From an uncultured Eggerthella sp. (GTDB lineage Bacteria > Actinomycetota > Coriobacteriia > Coriobacteriales > Eggerthellaceae): a stretch of DNA of 64,000 nt. Shown one piece after another: positions 8,797-17,563 of the stretch; the first letter of the stretch is position 1; each line of letters starts with the position of its first letter. Under the pieces are notes generated by a model, which was not told the DNA's origin, searched no databases, and saw only the letters and a program-made list of their open reading frames with translations. The translations under genes were made by a program, and so were the position numbers. The stretch covers positions 1 to 64,000 of the forward strand of contig UQML01000006.1 in the NCBI GenBank assembly GCA_900542265.1. Direction: 5' to 3'.

Positions 8797-8831
8797 AGCC
8801 CTCACTTTCTATCGATATGAGGGCTATTATA
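8797..8831 (-). promoter_or_regulatory. fhs promoter with inverted repeat covering start site and ribosome site
   Basis: On the minus strand a TATAAT box lies at 8831-8826. It is followed at once by a perfect 8-bp inverted repeat, AGCCCTCA (8825-8818) and TGAGGGCT (8804-8797), with a 13-base spacer that itself contains the palindrome TATCGATA. The second arm contains the GAGGG ribosome site of fhs. If transcription begins upstream of 8825 the repeat could fold and hide the ribosome site; if it begins near 8819 the repeat is better read as a DNA operator. No good -35 box was found. Confidence 0.45.
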
Positions 8832-8860
8832 CTGAAGTCCGCTCCGCTCGGACAGCCAAG

Positions 8861-9631
8861 CTAGACAGTTAACTGGCGATAGATTCGAAGTAATCCCTGC
8901 AAGGTAAGTTCCAGATTGATTTCCTTGATCACCGATGACATAGGAGCTATGCGATGAGCCAACCCACCCGTCGCAACAACCGTAGCGTCATAACCTAATT
9001 GCTCCTGAATACGACTAACCAATCCATCAATACGCGCCGCTTCTCCCACCACGATACCGACCTGCACTGCTTCAGTCGTATTGCGACCAATAGCCACACC
9101 AGGATCTTCCAATTCAACAGCAGGAATAAGAGAGGCTCGACTAAACAAAGCACGCATTGATGACTCAACGCCAGGCGCAATAATACCACCCTTAAAGTGG
9201 CCTTGCGCATCAATAACCTCAATATTGGTCGCGGTGCCAAAATCCACCACAATCACGGGTGCTTGATAAAGCGATATAGCAGCAACCGCATCAGCTACTC
9301 TGTCAGCACCAAGCTCAGTAAACGTTCCAGGCGCAATACCCAACATATCAGCGCATGATTGAGAAGAAACCACCACAGGATCAATGCCAAAATGCCGCTG
9401 ACACACCTTTTCCCATGTATGAGTAAGAGCGGGTACAACAGAAGCAAGCACCGCCCCATCAATCAAGTGACGATCAAGGTTTTCCGCCTCGAGAAGCGCG
9501 TGCAATTTGATGCGCGTTTCATCAGAGGTAGAATCAACAGAAGTGGCCAAACGCCACATATGGACGAGCTCATCGCCATTATAAATACCTAAAACAGTCT
9601 GAGTGTTTCCGACATCAACAGCCAAAAGCAT
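8861..9631 (-). CDS. coaX: type III pantothenate kinase
   Basis: Phosphorylates pantothenate, the first step of coenzyme A synthesis. Family motifs are DVGNTQT at residues 5-11 (phosphate binding), GADRVADA, and VDFGTATNIEVID (second phosphate motif, ASKHA fold). The start at ATG 9631 gives MLLAVDVGNT, which matches the family's usual N-terminus and gives 256 residues; a longer upstream reading frame adds 27 residues of no family similarity. It ends 68 bases before fhs. A short GTCCG/CGGAC hairpin lies in that gap, but a -10 box there suggests fhs has its own promoter. Confidence 0.93.
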   Translation of the reverse strand: MLLAVDVGNTQTVLGIYNGDELVHMWRLATSVDSTSDETRIKLHALLEAENLDRHLIDGAVLASVVPALTHTWEKVCQRHFGIDPVVVSSQSCADMLGIAPGTFTELGADRVADAVAAISLYQAPVIVVDFGTATNIEVIDAQGHFKGGIIAPGVESSMRALFSRASLIPAVELEDPGVAIGRNTTEAVQVGIVVGEAARIDGLVSRIQEQLGYDATVVATGGLAHRIAPMSSVIKEINLELTLQGLLRIYRQLTV

Positions 9632-9698
9632 TGATCTAAACAACCTCTCTCCCCTGGTTTGCGCGCAATCTTTTGCTATAGTAATACCAGATAATAAA

Positions 9699-9823
9699 AA
9701 GCCCGCAATCAACTTATATTTTCATATAAGCCTGCAATTACATTGTCATCAATTGTCAGGTATTACGCTAAACTAGTAACTGACGTATCCGACATAGTAA
9801 TGCTGGTACTGCTGGTAATGCTT
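9699..9823. promoter_or_regulatory. repeat-rich control region between coaX and the response regulator
   Basis: The 267-base divergent gap holds two direct copies of AAGCCYGCAAT (9699-9709 and 9728-9738), 29 bases apart, with a CTTATA/TATAAG hairpin between them. It also holds three head-to-tail 9-mers, GTAATGCTG, GTACTGCTG and GTAATGCTT (9797-9823). OmpR/PhoB-type regulators bind tandem direct repeats, so these are candidate autoregulatory sites; this is inference. Confidence 0.35.
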
Positions 9824-9898
9824 AACGCGCTTAATTATCGCTAACAAGATAATCAGTAATGAAACGATATTTGATGTACGGATGGTAAAGGGGACACA

Positions 9899-10591
9899 AT
9901 GGTACACACTCCGGCAAGAATATTAATTGTTGACGATGAGCCTTCCATCACCGAGTTCGTAAGTTATGCGCTCCAGAAGGAAGGTTATACGGCAGATATC
10001 GCTGCTGATGGTGAAGAGGCTCTACAGAAAATTGAACAGAACCACTATGATTTGTTCATTTTAGATATTGTTTTGCCTGGTATGGACGGCTACGATCTTT
10101 GTCGTCGTATTCGCACAAAACACGACACACCTATCCTGTTCCTTTCTGCTAAAGACTCTGAAATCAACAAAGTTGTTGGACTGGAACTCGGCGCTGATGA
10201 CTATCTTGCAAAACCCTTTGGTATTCGTGAACTCTTAGCTCGCGCCCGTGCACTACTCCGTCGTTCTCAAGGTGGAGACACCCCTTCAACCTCACGCATT
10301 TCAGCAGGCGGCATCACATTGGATGAGGATGCCCATGTCGCAACCGGCGAGAATGGCAATATTGACCTTACTCCCCGTGAATTTGAACTTCTTTGCTGTC
10401 TAATGCGCAATGCAGGTAAAGTTGTTTCGCGTCAGGATCTTTTGCGCGAAGCCTGGGGCTGGGATTACATCACTGAGACCAAAACGGTTGACACCCACAT
10501 CAAACGCCTGCGCGATAAAGTTGAGGCTGCTGGTTATGATCCTATGCTTGTCGAAACCGTTCGTGGATATGGCTATCGCTTCAAGAAATAA
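9899..10591 (+). CDS. OmpR/PhoB-family response regulator, orphan
   Basis: Two-domain DNA-binding regulator of 230 residues. The receiver domain has the acidic pair D12-D13, phosphoacceptor D56 (FILDIVLPG), S83 and K105 (LAKPF), all as expected for a phosphorylatable receiver. The C-terminal winged helix has LTPREFELL and ends with VRGYGYRF. A ribosome site AAAGGGG precedes ATG 9899. No histidine kinase lies next to it: a terminator follows and a LysR gene converges. The kinase must be encoded elsewhere, and the signal cannot be read from the sequence. Confidence 0.93.
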   Translation: MVHTPARILIVDDEPSITEFVSYALQKEGYTADIAADGEEALQKIEQNHYDLFILDIVLPGMDGYDLCRRIRTKHDTPILFLSAKDSEINKVVGLELGADDYLAKPFGIRELLARARALLRRSQGGDTPSTSRISAGGITLDEDAHVATGENGNIDLTPREFELLCCLMRNAGKVVSRQDLLREAWGWDYITETKTVDTHIKRLRDKVEAAGYDPMLVETVRGYGYRFKK

Positions 10592-10652
10592 AGGAATAAC
10601 GAAACTTGCCAATGAAACTTTTATTAAAGTTTGTTTTTTGACTTTAGACTTT

Positions 10653-10697
10653 AAAACGACCTCGGGCAAAAGTGGCTCGAGGTCGTTTTTTTGTTTT
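10653..10697. terminator. bidirectional terminator between response regulator and lysR
   Basis: A perfect 12-bp stem, AAAACGACCTCG (10653-10664) with CGAGGTCGTTTT (10678-10689), has a 13-base loop and a T tract on the plus strand with A residues on the other side. A second weaker hairpin, AAACTTT/AAAGTTT at 10615-10632, lies upstream. It serves the convergent genes on both sides. Confidence 0.88.
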
Positions 10698-10716
10698 TCA
10701 ACAAGCCTCTGTTGTT

Positions 10717-11616
10717 CTAAAGCAAAAACCCGTCCCTTTTTGCGTTTTCGCGCGCCAGCTCAATAATGTTTTCAACCGCACGCGTTTTGTGCCCTGCCCG
10801 ACGATATGCCATATATACAAGATGAAAACCACGCTCAAGTCCCTCAATCTGAATCTTTTTAATCTGCGGAAAAGGAGCTAAACCAAGGGTATCAAGCGAC
10901 AGACCCACACAATCATCGCGGCTCGCCATGGTAGAACCGAGTGAGATTTCATCATCGCACGACTGAACGATGTCAATATCGTAGTTCTTAATGAGCGCAC
11001 GCACCTCTCGGCCAATTGTGTTGTCATCGCGATATGTCACGATGTCGAACTCTGACAATTCTTCAAGCGCGATTTTATCCCGCGCGGCAAGAGGGTGCGC
11101 CTCATTAACAATTACCACAAGTGACTGCATGACAACAGGCACATATGCTAGAGTAGGACGGCCCTCCATACGTGCTGCAAAGCATACATCATAAGCGCCA
11201 TCTTCAAGACGATCAAGTAAATCACGCGTAAGACCATGATAGAGCTTAATATCAACTAACCGGCCATATCGCTCGCGATATTCATGCAGTAGTTCTGGCA
11301 AGTAATCAGACTGCACGGTATAAATAGTGCCAATATCAATAGTGCCCGAAAGGTGGTCGGCATGTTCTTGGGCAATAGCGATACCTTTATCAATAATGTC
11401 GAGCCCCTGGCCAATAAAGCCATTAAACTCTGCGCCCCACTTGGTAAGACGCACAGTACGCCCTTGATGCTCAAACAAAGATATGCCCAGTTCTTCTTCG
11501 AGCTGTTTAATAGAGTTAGACAAAGCTGGTTGCGTAATAGAAAGCGCTTCAGCAGCTTTGGTGAAATGTTGGATGGAAGCTAGTTTCCTAAAGTAGCGTA
11601 ACTGCGATAGATTCAT
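10717..11616 (-). CDS. LysR-family transcriptional regulator next to bioY
   Basis: A 299-residue LysR protein. The N-terminal winged helix (about 1-60: LRYFRKLASIQHFTKAAEALSITQPALS) is followed by the helical linker and a periplasmic-binding-like effector domain. The start is 15 bases after the bioY stop on the same strand, so the two are probably co-transcribed. BirA in this window has no DNA-binding domain, so this regulator is a reasonable candidate for control of biotin uptake. The ligand is not deducible from the sequence. Confidence 0.9.
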   Translation of the reverse strand: MNLSQLRYFRKLASIQHFTKAAEALSITQPALSNSIKQLEEELGISLFEHQGRTVRLTKWGAEFNGFIGQGLDIIDKGIAIAQEHADHLSGTIDIGTIYTVQSDYLPELLHEYRERYGRLVDIKLYHGLTRDLLDRLEDGAYDVCFAARMEGRPTLAYVPVVMQSLVVIVNEAHPLAARDKIALEELSEFDIVTYRDDNTIGREVRALIKNYDIDIVQSCDDEISLGSTMASRDDCVGLSLDTLGLAPFPQIKKIQIEGLERGFHLVYMAYRRAGHKTRAVENIIELARENAKRDGFLL

Positions 11617-11631
11617 GGCTCCCCTCTTTCT

Positions 11632-12240
11632 TTATGCCCGATTTGCCACCGCACTTACCGCCTGAGCCAAAAGTATTGCAAGAATCATTTTGATCAGATC
11701 AACGACAATAAAAGGTGCAATGGCTGTTGCAAACGCAATTTCTGCGCTTACGTGCCCAACAACAATAAACCACGCCCAGCCAAAAGCATAGTTAAGTGCT
11801 ATGAATACTAATCCTACAATAAGATTGCGCAAAAGTTGTCCGCGCGCAATGCGAGTGCCAAAAAATGAAACGTCTTTTGTATCAGAAAACACCGGAAGCG
11901 ACTTAAGTGCCATGGCAAGTGCAATACAAAGTCCGCCACCAATAACATAGCTCATGATAAAGCCACCTGTTGGTCCTAAAAGAGCAGCTAAACCGCCTCT
12001 AAAAGAAGAAAAAAGAGGCAACCCCATAGCTCCCAGCGCCACGTAGCCACATAGCGCAATCATGGCTTGCTTTGGCTTCAAAGCAAAAATCACAAAACAT
12101 ACCGTAAGAGTCTGGAGAGTGAAAGGAATCGGTCCTAAGGGTACGGTAATCCATGCCGATACCGCAATAAGAGCAATGGCTAACCCACTATAAACTATTG
12201 TTTTAATACGCGACTGTTGCGCTGATACGGCGCGTTCCAT
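11632..12240 (-). CDS. bioY: biotin transporter substrate-binding component BioY
   Basis: An S-component of an ECF-type vitamin transporter: 202 residues, about six membrane helices, with family motifs GPIPFTLQTL near 36-45 and a Gly-rich GPTGGFIMSYVIGG near 89-102. It captures biotin at the cell membrane and normally works with the shared EcfAAT energising module, which is not in the window. It is followed by the lysR gene. The 142-base divergent gap to mntP must hold promoters for both directions. Confidence 0.93.
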   Translation of the reverse strand: MERAVSAQQSRIKTIVYSGLAIALIAVSAWITVPLGPIPFTLQTLTVCFVIFALKPKQAMIALCGYVALGAMGLPLFSSFRGGLAALLGPTGGFIMSYVIGGGLCIALAMALKSLPVFSDTKDVSFFGTRIARGQLLRNLIVGLVFIALNYAFGWAWFIVVGHVSAEIAFATAIAPFIVVDLIKMILAILLAQAVSAVANRA

Positions 12241-12382
12241 GAAACACTTCTCCTTTACTTTGCATGCATTTACCTATGCTTAATAACAAAAAACAACTAG
12301 TCGATATTGATGATCCATTTAGGAACTCATCACTTGCCTACCTAGTCCTTGCGCTAGTATTACACATTGATAAAGGAGAAAC

Positions 12383-12949
12383 GTGGATATATTCGAAATC
12401 ATACTAATCGGCGCAGGATTGTCGATGAACGCATTCGCGGTGACAATCTCTAACATGTTCGCCTATCGCAATCTCTCCCGCACACGTATGATGCTTATGC
12501 CCATTACCTTTGGATTCTTTCAAGGAATCATGCCTTTGATTGGCTACTTCGCAGGCACCTTCTTTGCTGACATGATGTCGCGCTACGCCGGGATTATATC
12601 CTTTCTCATTTTGGGTTTTATTGGCGGAAAAATGATCTGGGACGCACTACACGAAGAACCCGAAACAAACGCGCTTGAAAAAACCAAACGCACTAAAACG
12701 CTTACCCTTTCCACCCTTCTTTTACAAGGTATTGCTACTGCTATTGATGCCCTTTTTGTCGGGGTATCGTTTGCTGCACTTGCAGTTGAACCTATCAGCA
12801 GCTGCTCGATTATCGCTCTCACTACATTTTTGTGCATTTGCGTTGCCCTCTTGCTAGGCAAACGTTTTGGCATATTACTAGGCGAGCGGGCTGCTCTTGT
12901 TGGTGGCATTGTACTTATTTTAATTGGACTTAAAGCGCTCTTGAGTTAA
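12383..12949 (+). CDS. mntP: MntP-family manganese exporter homologue with Asn in place of first key Asp
   Basis: A 188-residue, six-helix membrane protein of the MntP (former DUF204) family, which exports Mn2+. The first family motif, usually SMDAFA, reads LSMNAFA with N16 in place of the Asp that is essential in the E. coli protein. The second motif, TAIDALFVG, keeps D122. The start is GTG 12383 behind AAAGGAG. I saw no yybP-ykoY-type riboswitch upstream, although such elements often control this family. Function as a manganese exporter is likely but not secure because of the substitution. Confidence 0.8.
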   Translation: MDIFEIILIGAGLSMNAFAVTISNMFAYRNLSRTRMMLMPITFGFFQGIMPLIGYFAGTFFADMMSRYAGIISFLILGFIGGKMIWDALHEEPETNALEKTKRTKTLTLSTLLLQGIATAIDALFVGVSFAALAVEPISSCSIIALTTFLCICVALLLGKRFGILLGERAALVGGIVLILIGLKALLS

Positions 12950-12955
12950 GCTGTC

Positions 12956-13960
12956 TTAGTTACCGAGCGGCAAAAAGTGAACCTCACCCGATGCTACTTC
13001 TTGAAAGTTTGCCCGATAAAGACAAGCATTGTTTTGGCTAAGATTCTGACCGGAATCCTTTTCGTCTGGGTTTTTGTCTGAGTTTTCGTCTGGACTTTCG
13101 TCTGGATTTGTCAGAAGAAGCGTTCCTCGCTCAGTAACAGCCGTAATAACGCCTGAATCAAGACGCATGCCATCTATGCGTTCAATTCCAACGTACTTCC
13201 CCTTCCAAGCAAGACAGTCATTGAACTGTTTTACAAAAGGAGTGAAGCCCTGCTCAATCCAGAGCGCCAAACGCACTCCGAACTGAGCCAAAAAACATCC
13301 CAACAATGCCTCCATGCGCGCCCGATACTCAACTTTCAGTTCTAACCCTGTCGTTTGTACCCCATCGCACGCATATGCATACTGATATTTTGTCTCTGAG
13401 GGGGTATTTTCATAAGCACGCTCATCGCGCACAACATTAATACCCACCCCCATACAAAGCATCGTGGAATTAAAGAGCTCTAAGGAAATGCCGCAAATTT
13501 TTGCATCATTAACGAGCACATCATTGGGCCACTTAATCTGAATATCTTGAGCAGCGCAATCGCTTTCCTGCTCAAGCGCCGCTTTAACACTAAGTCCGGC
13601 TACCAACGACAATGTTGAAACATCAGTTCGAAGCGGCGAGGGAATAAACTGCGCTAAATCAATCCCCAGCGATGCATACAATCCCCCGAGCGGACTTGCC
13701 CAAGAACGTCCTTGACGTCCGTAACCATGCGTTTGAACAAGCGCCGTATGAACGCATGGCCAACCATCATAATCTGGTCTATTCAGAGCGTCCTTAACAC
13801 GTAAGTTGGTAGAATCCACCTCATCATAGGTGACGATGTGGTCAAATGGCACACAAGTTGCCGCCAATGAGGAAGAGACGAGAGACGCATCAGAATCAAT
13901 CAGCGCGTTTCTGCAAACTGTTTGGTACTCCTGTATATGACGCGCGTTTAACAACGCCAC
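12956..13960 (-). CDS. birA: biotin-[acetyl-CoA-carboxylase] ligase without DNA-binding domain
   Basis: Activates biotin to biotinyl-5'-AMP and attaches it to carboxylase or decarboxylase subunits. The nucleotide loop is GYGRQGR (79-85), where the second residue of the usual GRGRxGR is Tyr; the KWPND motif and the CGISLE segment are intact. There is no N-terminal winged helix, so it is a class I ligase that cannot repress biotin genes by itself. The C-terminal domain contains an acidic insert of NPDE/SPDE-type tetrapeptides made by a 12-bp repeat. The GTG start at 13960 lies inside the end of folP-folK (13-base overlap), behind AAGG. It ends 6 bases from mntP, which converges on it. Confidence 0.9.
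   Translation of the reverse strand: MALLNARHIQEYQTVCRNALIDSDASLVSSSLAATCVPFDHIVTYDEVDSTNLRVKDALNRPDYDGWPCVHTALVQTHGYGRQGRSWASPLGGLYASLGIDLAQFIPSPLRTDVSTLSLVAGLSVKAALEQESDCAAQDIQIKWPNDVLVNDAKICGISLELFNSTMLCMGVGINVVRDERAYENTPSETKYQYAYACDGVQTTGLELKVEYRARMEALLGCFLAQFGVRLALWIEQGFTPFVKQFNDCLAWKGKYVGIERIDGMRLDSGVITAVTERGTLLLTNPDESPDENSDKNPDEKDSGQNLSQNNACLYRANFQEVASGEVHFLPLGN
13062..13109. repeat. four-unit 12-bp coding repeat in birA
   Basis: Four 12-bp units (13062-13073, 13074-13085, 13086-13097, 13098-13109) with consensus TCGTCTGGATTT. On the coding strand they give NPDE, SPDE, NSDK and NPDE, an acidic surface insert in the BirA C-terminal domain. Confidence 0.8.
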
Positions 13961-15261
13961 GCCTTGCCAAGAGTTGCTTTTGTGGGATCAATATGGGTGC
14001 CATCTGCAAGAATGTGTCCTGGCACAAGATCAAACAAGGGCTTTACCACAAAATCGCGCTCAACCAACAAAGGGTGAGGTAAGGTAAGCACTTCAAGATC
14101 TGATACATAACCTTGATAATCAAGAATATCTAAGTCGCATGTACGAGGTCCATTTTTCTCAGCACGTACGCGACCTAGGCTATTCTCAATTGCTTGCAAA
14201 TACTTCAAGAGTTGTTGCGGAGGCAGACCCGTGCGAAGCAGCACGACCGTATTAACAAACGTATCCTGATCGGTTTTATACGCTGGCTCGCTTTCATAAA
14301 ACGGTGCTACATCGATGACTTCCGTATCGGGCATCATACACATATCACCAATCGCTTTGTTAAGCATAGCTTTTTTACCTTCAAGTTCCTCCCCTTCTTC
14401 AGCGACAAGAGGAACGTTGCAACCAGCACCAATCAAGGCATACGGGCGCAAGTTATCTTTGATCGTTTGCGCCATCATTGCGACATTATGCACCCGAATA
14501 ACCGATGCACCCAACTCGCAAGCCATAAGCGCTTCTGCACATGATGCCTCATCGCGCTTTTGCTCATCATCCACTTGATAGACACTCCGCAAAAAGCTTT
14601 TACGAGACGCAGCCACCATAACGGGATATCCCAGATGGACAAACTCATGCATGTTGCGCAGCAGCTGAATTGTTTGGCGAGCATCTTTCCCAAACCCAGG
14701 TCCTGGATCTAGGCAGATACGATCATGTGCAATGCCAGCAATTTCAAGTTCGGAAGCGCGGTCTGATAAGTAGTCACGCACCTCAGCAACAACGTCGATA
14801 TACGTTGTATCATCTTGCATGGTGCGTGGATCATCGCCACCCATATGCATAACGACAAGACCCGCATTACACGACTGTGCTACCTCGACCATAGCGGGGT
14901 CTCTAAAACCGCTTACATCATTGATGATAGAAGCACCCGCTTCTACACAAGCACGAGCCACTGAAGCGTGACGTGTGTCAATAGATACACAAACACCCTC
15001 AGAGGCTAACATACGTACAATATCAAGCACCCGTGCAAGTTCCGCTTCTTCAGTCACCGGCTCAGCACCAGGACGGGTCGACTCGCCTCCCACATCAATA
15101 ATCAACGCCCCTTGCTCAATCATTTCATGAGCATGAGCAAGCGCTTTCTCGGGATCATCATAGCGTCCCCCATCAGAAAACGAATCAGGAGTAACGTTCA
15201 AGATGCCCATAAGAATGGGCATCTGAGAATCAAAGCGATATGTTGAGCAATTCCAGATCAT
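13948..15261 (-). CDS. folP-folK: bifunctional dihydropteroate synthase / HPPK
   Basis: Residues about 14-270 are dihydropteroate synthase (MGILNVTPDSFSDGG, DVGGESTRPGA, DPGPGFGK, SRKSFL). Residues about 275-437 are 6-hydroxymethyl-7,8-dihydropterin pyrophosphokinase (FYESEP, GPRTCDLDIL, LPHPLLVERDFV). The single chain thus carries two successive steps of folate synthesis, in reverse order of the reactions. FolB and FolE are not in the window. The start is ATG 15261 behind AAAGGAT, 27 bases after ftsH stops; the end overlaps the birA start by 13 bases. It fits the folate theme of the fhs-fchA-folD cluster. Confidence 0.95.
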   Translation of the reverse strand: MIWNCSTYRFDSQMPILMGILNVTPDSFSDGGRYDDPEKALAHAHEMIEQGALIIDVGGESTRPGAEPVTEEAELARVLDIVRMLASEGVCVSIDTRHASVARACVEAGASIINDVSGFRDPAMVEVAQSCNAGLVVMHMGGDDPRTMQDDTTYIDVVAEVRDYLSDRASELEIAGIAHDRICLDPGPGFGKDARQTIQLLRNMHEFVHLGYPVMVAASRKSFLRSVYQVDDEQKRDEASCAEALMACELGASVIRVHNVAMMAQTIKDNLRPYALIGAGCNVPLVAEEGEELEGKKAMLNKAIGDMCMMPDTEVIDVAPFYESEPAYKTDQDTFVNTVVLLRTGLPPQQLLKYLQAIENSLGRVRAEKNGPRTCDLDILDYQGYVSDLEVLTLPHPLLVERDFVVKPLFDLVPGHILADGTHIDPTKATLGKAWRC

Positions 15262-15288
15262 AATACAAGCATCCTTTTGTAATACTGC

Positions 15289-17502
15289 TTATTGCTGGGG
15301 TGTCGAATTATTATTTTCATCCACTCCGCTCGAAGCTGGAGGCTCAGGAGCAGGAGGAACAGGTACCGTAGGAGCGGAGCCATAGTGCTTTACGCCAGGA
15401 GCAACTTCTTGACTTACTGAATCGACCGAAGGAGGTGGCGCAAGAGGTGTTTCTGCCTGTCCAAAGCCGTTTTCTTCTTCTTGCTTAAGATATTCTGGCC
15501 ACTTATTATCAAGCAATGCTTGGCAAGCAGCACCGTCAACGGTTTCGCGTTCAAGAAGGACTGATGCCATCAAATCCATCTGAGCTTTATGCTCACTTAG
15601 AATCTCGTAAGCGCGATCATGCGCCTCTTTCATGATCTTAGCAACTTCTTCATCAATACGGCGTGCTGTCTCTTCTGAATAGTCTTGTGTATTGCCATAA
15701 TCACGACCCAAGAATACTTCATGGTTGGGCTGACCAAAGACTTGGACGCCCAAGTCTGAAGACATACCGTAATTGGTAACCATAGAACGCGCCATCTTTG
15801 TTGCACGCTCCAAGTCATTAGAGGCGCCGGTCGTGATGTCTTCACAGAAGATTTCTTCAGCAACACGACCGCCTAAGAATACCGCCAACTGATCACGAAT
15901 CTCGTTGCGAGAATTTAAGACCTTATCCTCATCAGGAATTGACAAGGTATAACCCAGAGCGCGACCACGAGAAATAATCGAGATCTTATGAACCGGATCA
16001 GCTTGAGGAAGCAGGTGTCCCACAAGTGCATGACCTGATTCATGATAAGCAATAGTTTTCTTAGTGAGCGGATCAAGAACACGACCCTTACGTTCAGGTC
16101 CTGCAATAACGCGCTCCATTGAGTCTTGCACTTCTCTATCAGTAATAATGGTCTGATTGCGACGGGCAGACAAAATAGCTGATTCATTGAGTAAGTTAGC
16201 CAAATCAGCGCCGGTAAAGCCTGGCGTAAGCTTAGCAAGCTTAGCTAAATCAACATCATCAGCAAGAGGCTTGTTTTCAGCGTGAACTTTCAAAATCTTC
16301 TCACGCCCGCGAACATCTGGCACATCAACCACGATCTGACGGTCAAAACGACCAGGGCGTAGCAATGCTGGATCCAAAACATCTGAACGGTTTGTTGCCG
16401 CAATCAAGACAACGGAATCATTGGAGTCAAAACCATCCATCTCAACCAAAAGCTGATTTAAGGTCTGTTCGCGTTCATCATGTCCACCGCCGAGACCGGC
16501 ACCACGCTGGCGACCAACCGCGTCAATCTCGTCAATAAAGATAATGGCAGGCGCTGCTTCTTTTGCATCCTTAAACAAATCTCGAACGCGCGATGCGCCA
16601 ACACCGACAAACATCTCAACAAAGTCAGAACCTGAAATAGAGAAGAAAGGAACGCCTGCTTCACCAGCGACCGCTTTTGCGAGAAGCGTTTTGCCTGTGC
16701 CAGGAGGTCCTACTAACAAACAACCACGCGGGATCTTTGCACCCATCGCCTGATACTTAGCAGGGTTAGTCAAGAAGTCCTTGACCTCTTGCATCTCCTC
16801 AACAGCCTCATCGACACCAGCAACATCAGAGAATTTAACGTCAGGACGATCCTCAATAAATTTCTTAGCTTTAGCTTTTCCAAACGACATCTGCGAATTG
16901 TTTGCCTTGCTCATCTGAACAAAGAAGAAAATAAGAACACCGGTGATCAAAAGAATAGGCAAAAGCGACATAAGGATTGATCCCCAAGGGCTTGCCAATT
17001 TCAAGGAATATTGAATGGAAGGATGAGCAGCCATAAGCTGGTCGAGCGAGTTTTGACCAACCCAAATACAGGTGTAATTATGCTCAGCACCCAAATTGCT
17101 TGCCGCAATGCTTCCCACTTCAACAGTCCCTAAACGTCCTCCAGCATTGCTCATAGCGCCGAGTTGAGCGTTTAAAGCATTAAAGCCTTCATTGAAACCA
17201 GAAAGCGCAGACTCACCTGCTGTCAGTGCAGGATAATACGTACCGGTAATAGTCTCTGATCCCGTATCATAGACAGCTGTTTTAATGCGACCTTGGTCAA
17301 CTGCTTGCATAAACTCAGAAGCAACCAAATCATCAGTCTGCTGCCCGTTAGAATCACCAAGCCTCATCATCATTGAGATAAACATAAAAGCGATAATCGC
17401 AAAAATAAGGACGGTAATCCAATTGGTTTTTTGAGGCCCTTTAATATTGGGGCCTTTTTGATTGTTCTTATTAGAATTATTTGGTTTAGGGGTGTTAGCC
17501 AT
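15289..17502 (-). CDS. ftsH: ATP-dependent zinc metalloprotease FtsH
   Basis: Membrane-anchored AAA+ protease that degrades misfolded membrane proteins and short-lived regulators. Two membrane helices (about 28-46 and 172-194) flank an external domain. The AAA module has Walker A GPPGTGKT at 265-272, Walker B IIFIDEIDAVGRQRG and the second region of homology ATNRSDVLDPALLRPGRFD. The protease site is H487-ESG-H491. The 737-residue chain ends in a Pro/Glu-rich tail of about 60 residues, and the N-terminus is Asn/Lys-rich. It sits between hpt and folP-folK, a common arrangement in Gram-positive bacteria. Confidence 0.97.
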   Translation of the reverse strand: MANTPKPNNSNKNNQKGPNIKGPQKTNWITVLIFAIIAFMFISMMMRLGDSNGQQTDDLVASEFMQAVDQGRIKTAVYDTGSETITGTYYPALTAGESALSGFNEGFNALNAQLGAMSNAGGRLGTVEVGSIAASNLGAEHNYTCIWVGQNSLDQLMAAHPSIQYSLKLASPWGSILMSLLPILLITGVLIFFFVQMSKANNSQMSFGKAKAKKFIEDRPDVKFSDVAGVDEAVEEMQEVKDFLTNPAKYQAMGAKIPRGCLLVGPPGTGKTLLAKAVAGEAGVPFFSISGSDFVEMFVGVGASRVRDLFKDAKEAAPAIIFIDEIDAVGRQRGAGLGGGHDEREQTLNQLLVEMDGFDSNDSVVLIAATNRSDVLDPALLRPGRFDRQIVVDVPDVRGREKILKVHAENKPLADDVDLAKLAKLTPGFTGADLANLLNESAILSARRNQTIITDREVQDSMERVIAGPERKGRVLDPLTKKTIAYHESGHALVGHLLPQADPVHKISIISRGRALGYTLSIPDEDKVLNSRNEIRDQLAVFLGGRVAEEIFCEDITTGASNDLERATKMARSMVTNYGMSSDLGVQVFGQPNHEVFLGRDYGNTQDYSEETARRIDEEVAKIMKEAHDRAYEILSEHKAQMDLMASVLLERETVDGAACQALLDNKWPEYLKQEEENGFGQAETPLAPPPSVDSVSQEVAPGVKHYGSAPTVPVPPAPEPPASSGVDENNNSTPQQ

Positions 17503-17563
17503 AACGTGCTGTTTTTCCTTAAGTCAAAGCCAAAATCTCTTGATGCACTTATTCTTAATGCAT

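Noticed and set aside
12241..12382. yybP-ykoY-type manganese riboswitch before mntP
   Set aside because: The leader is too short and the conserved loop motifs were not found.
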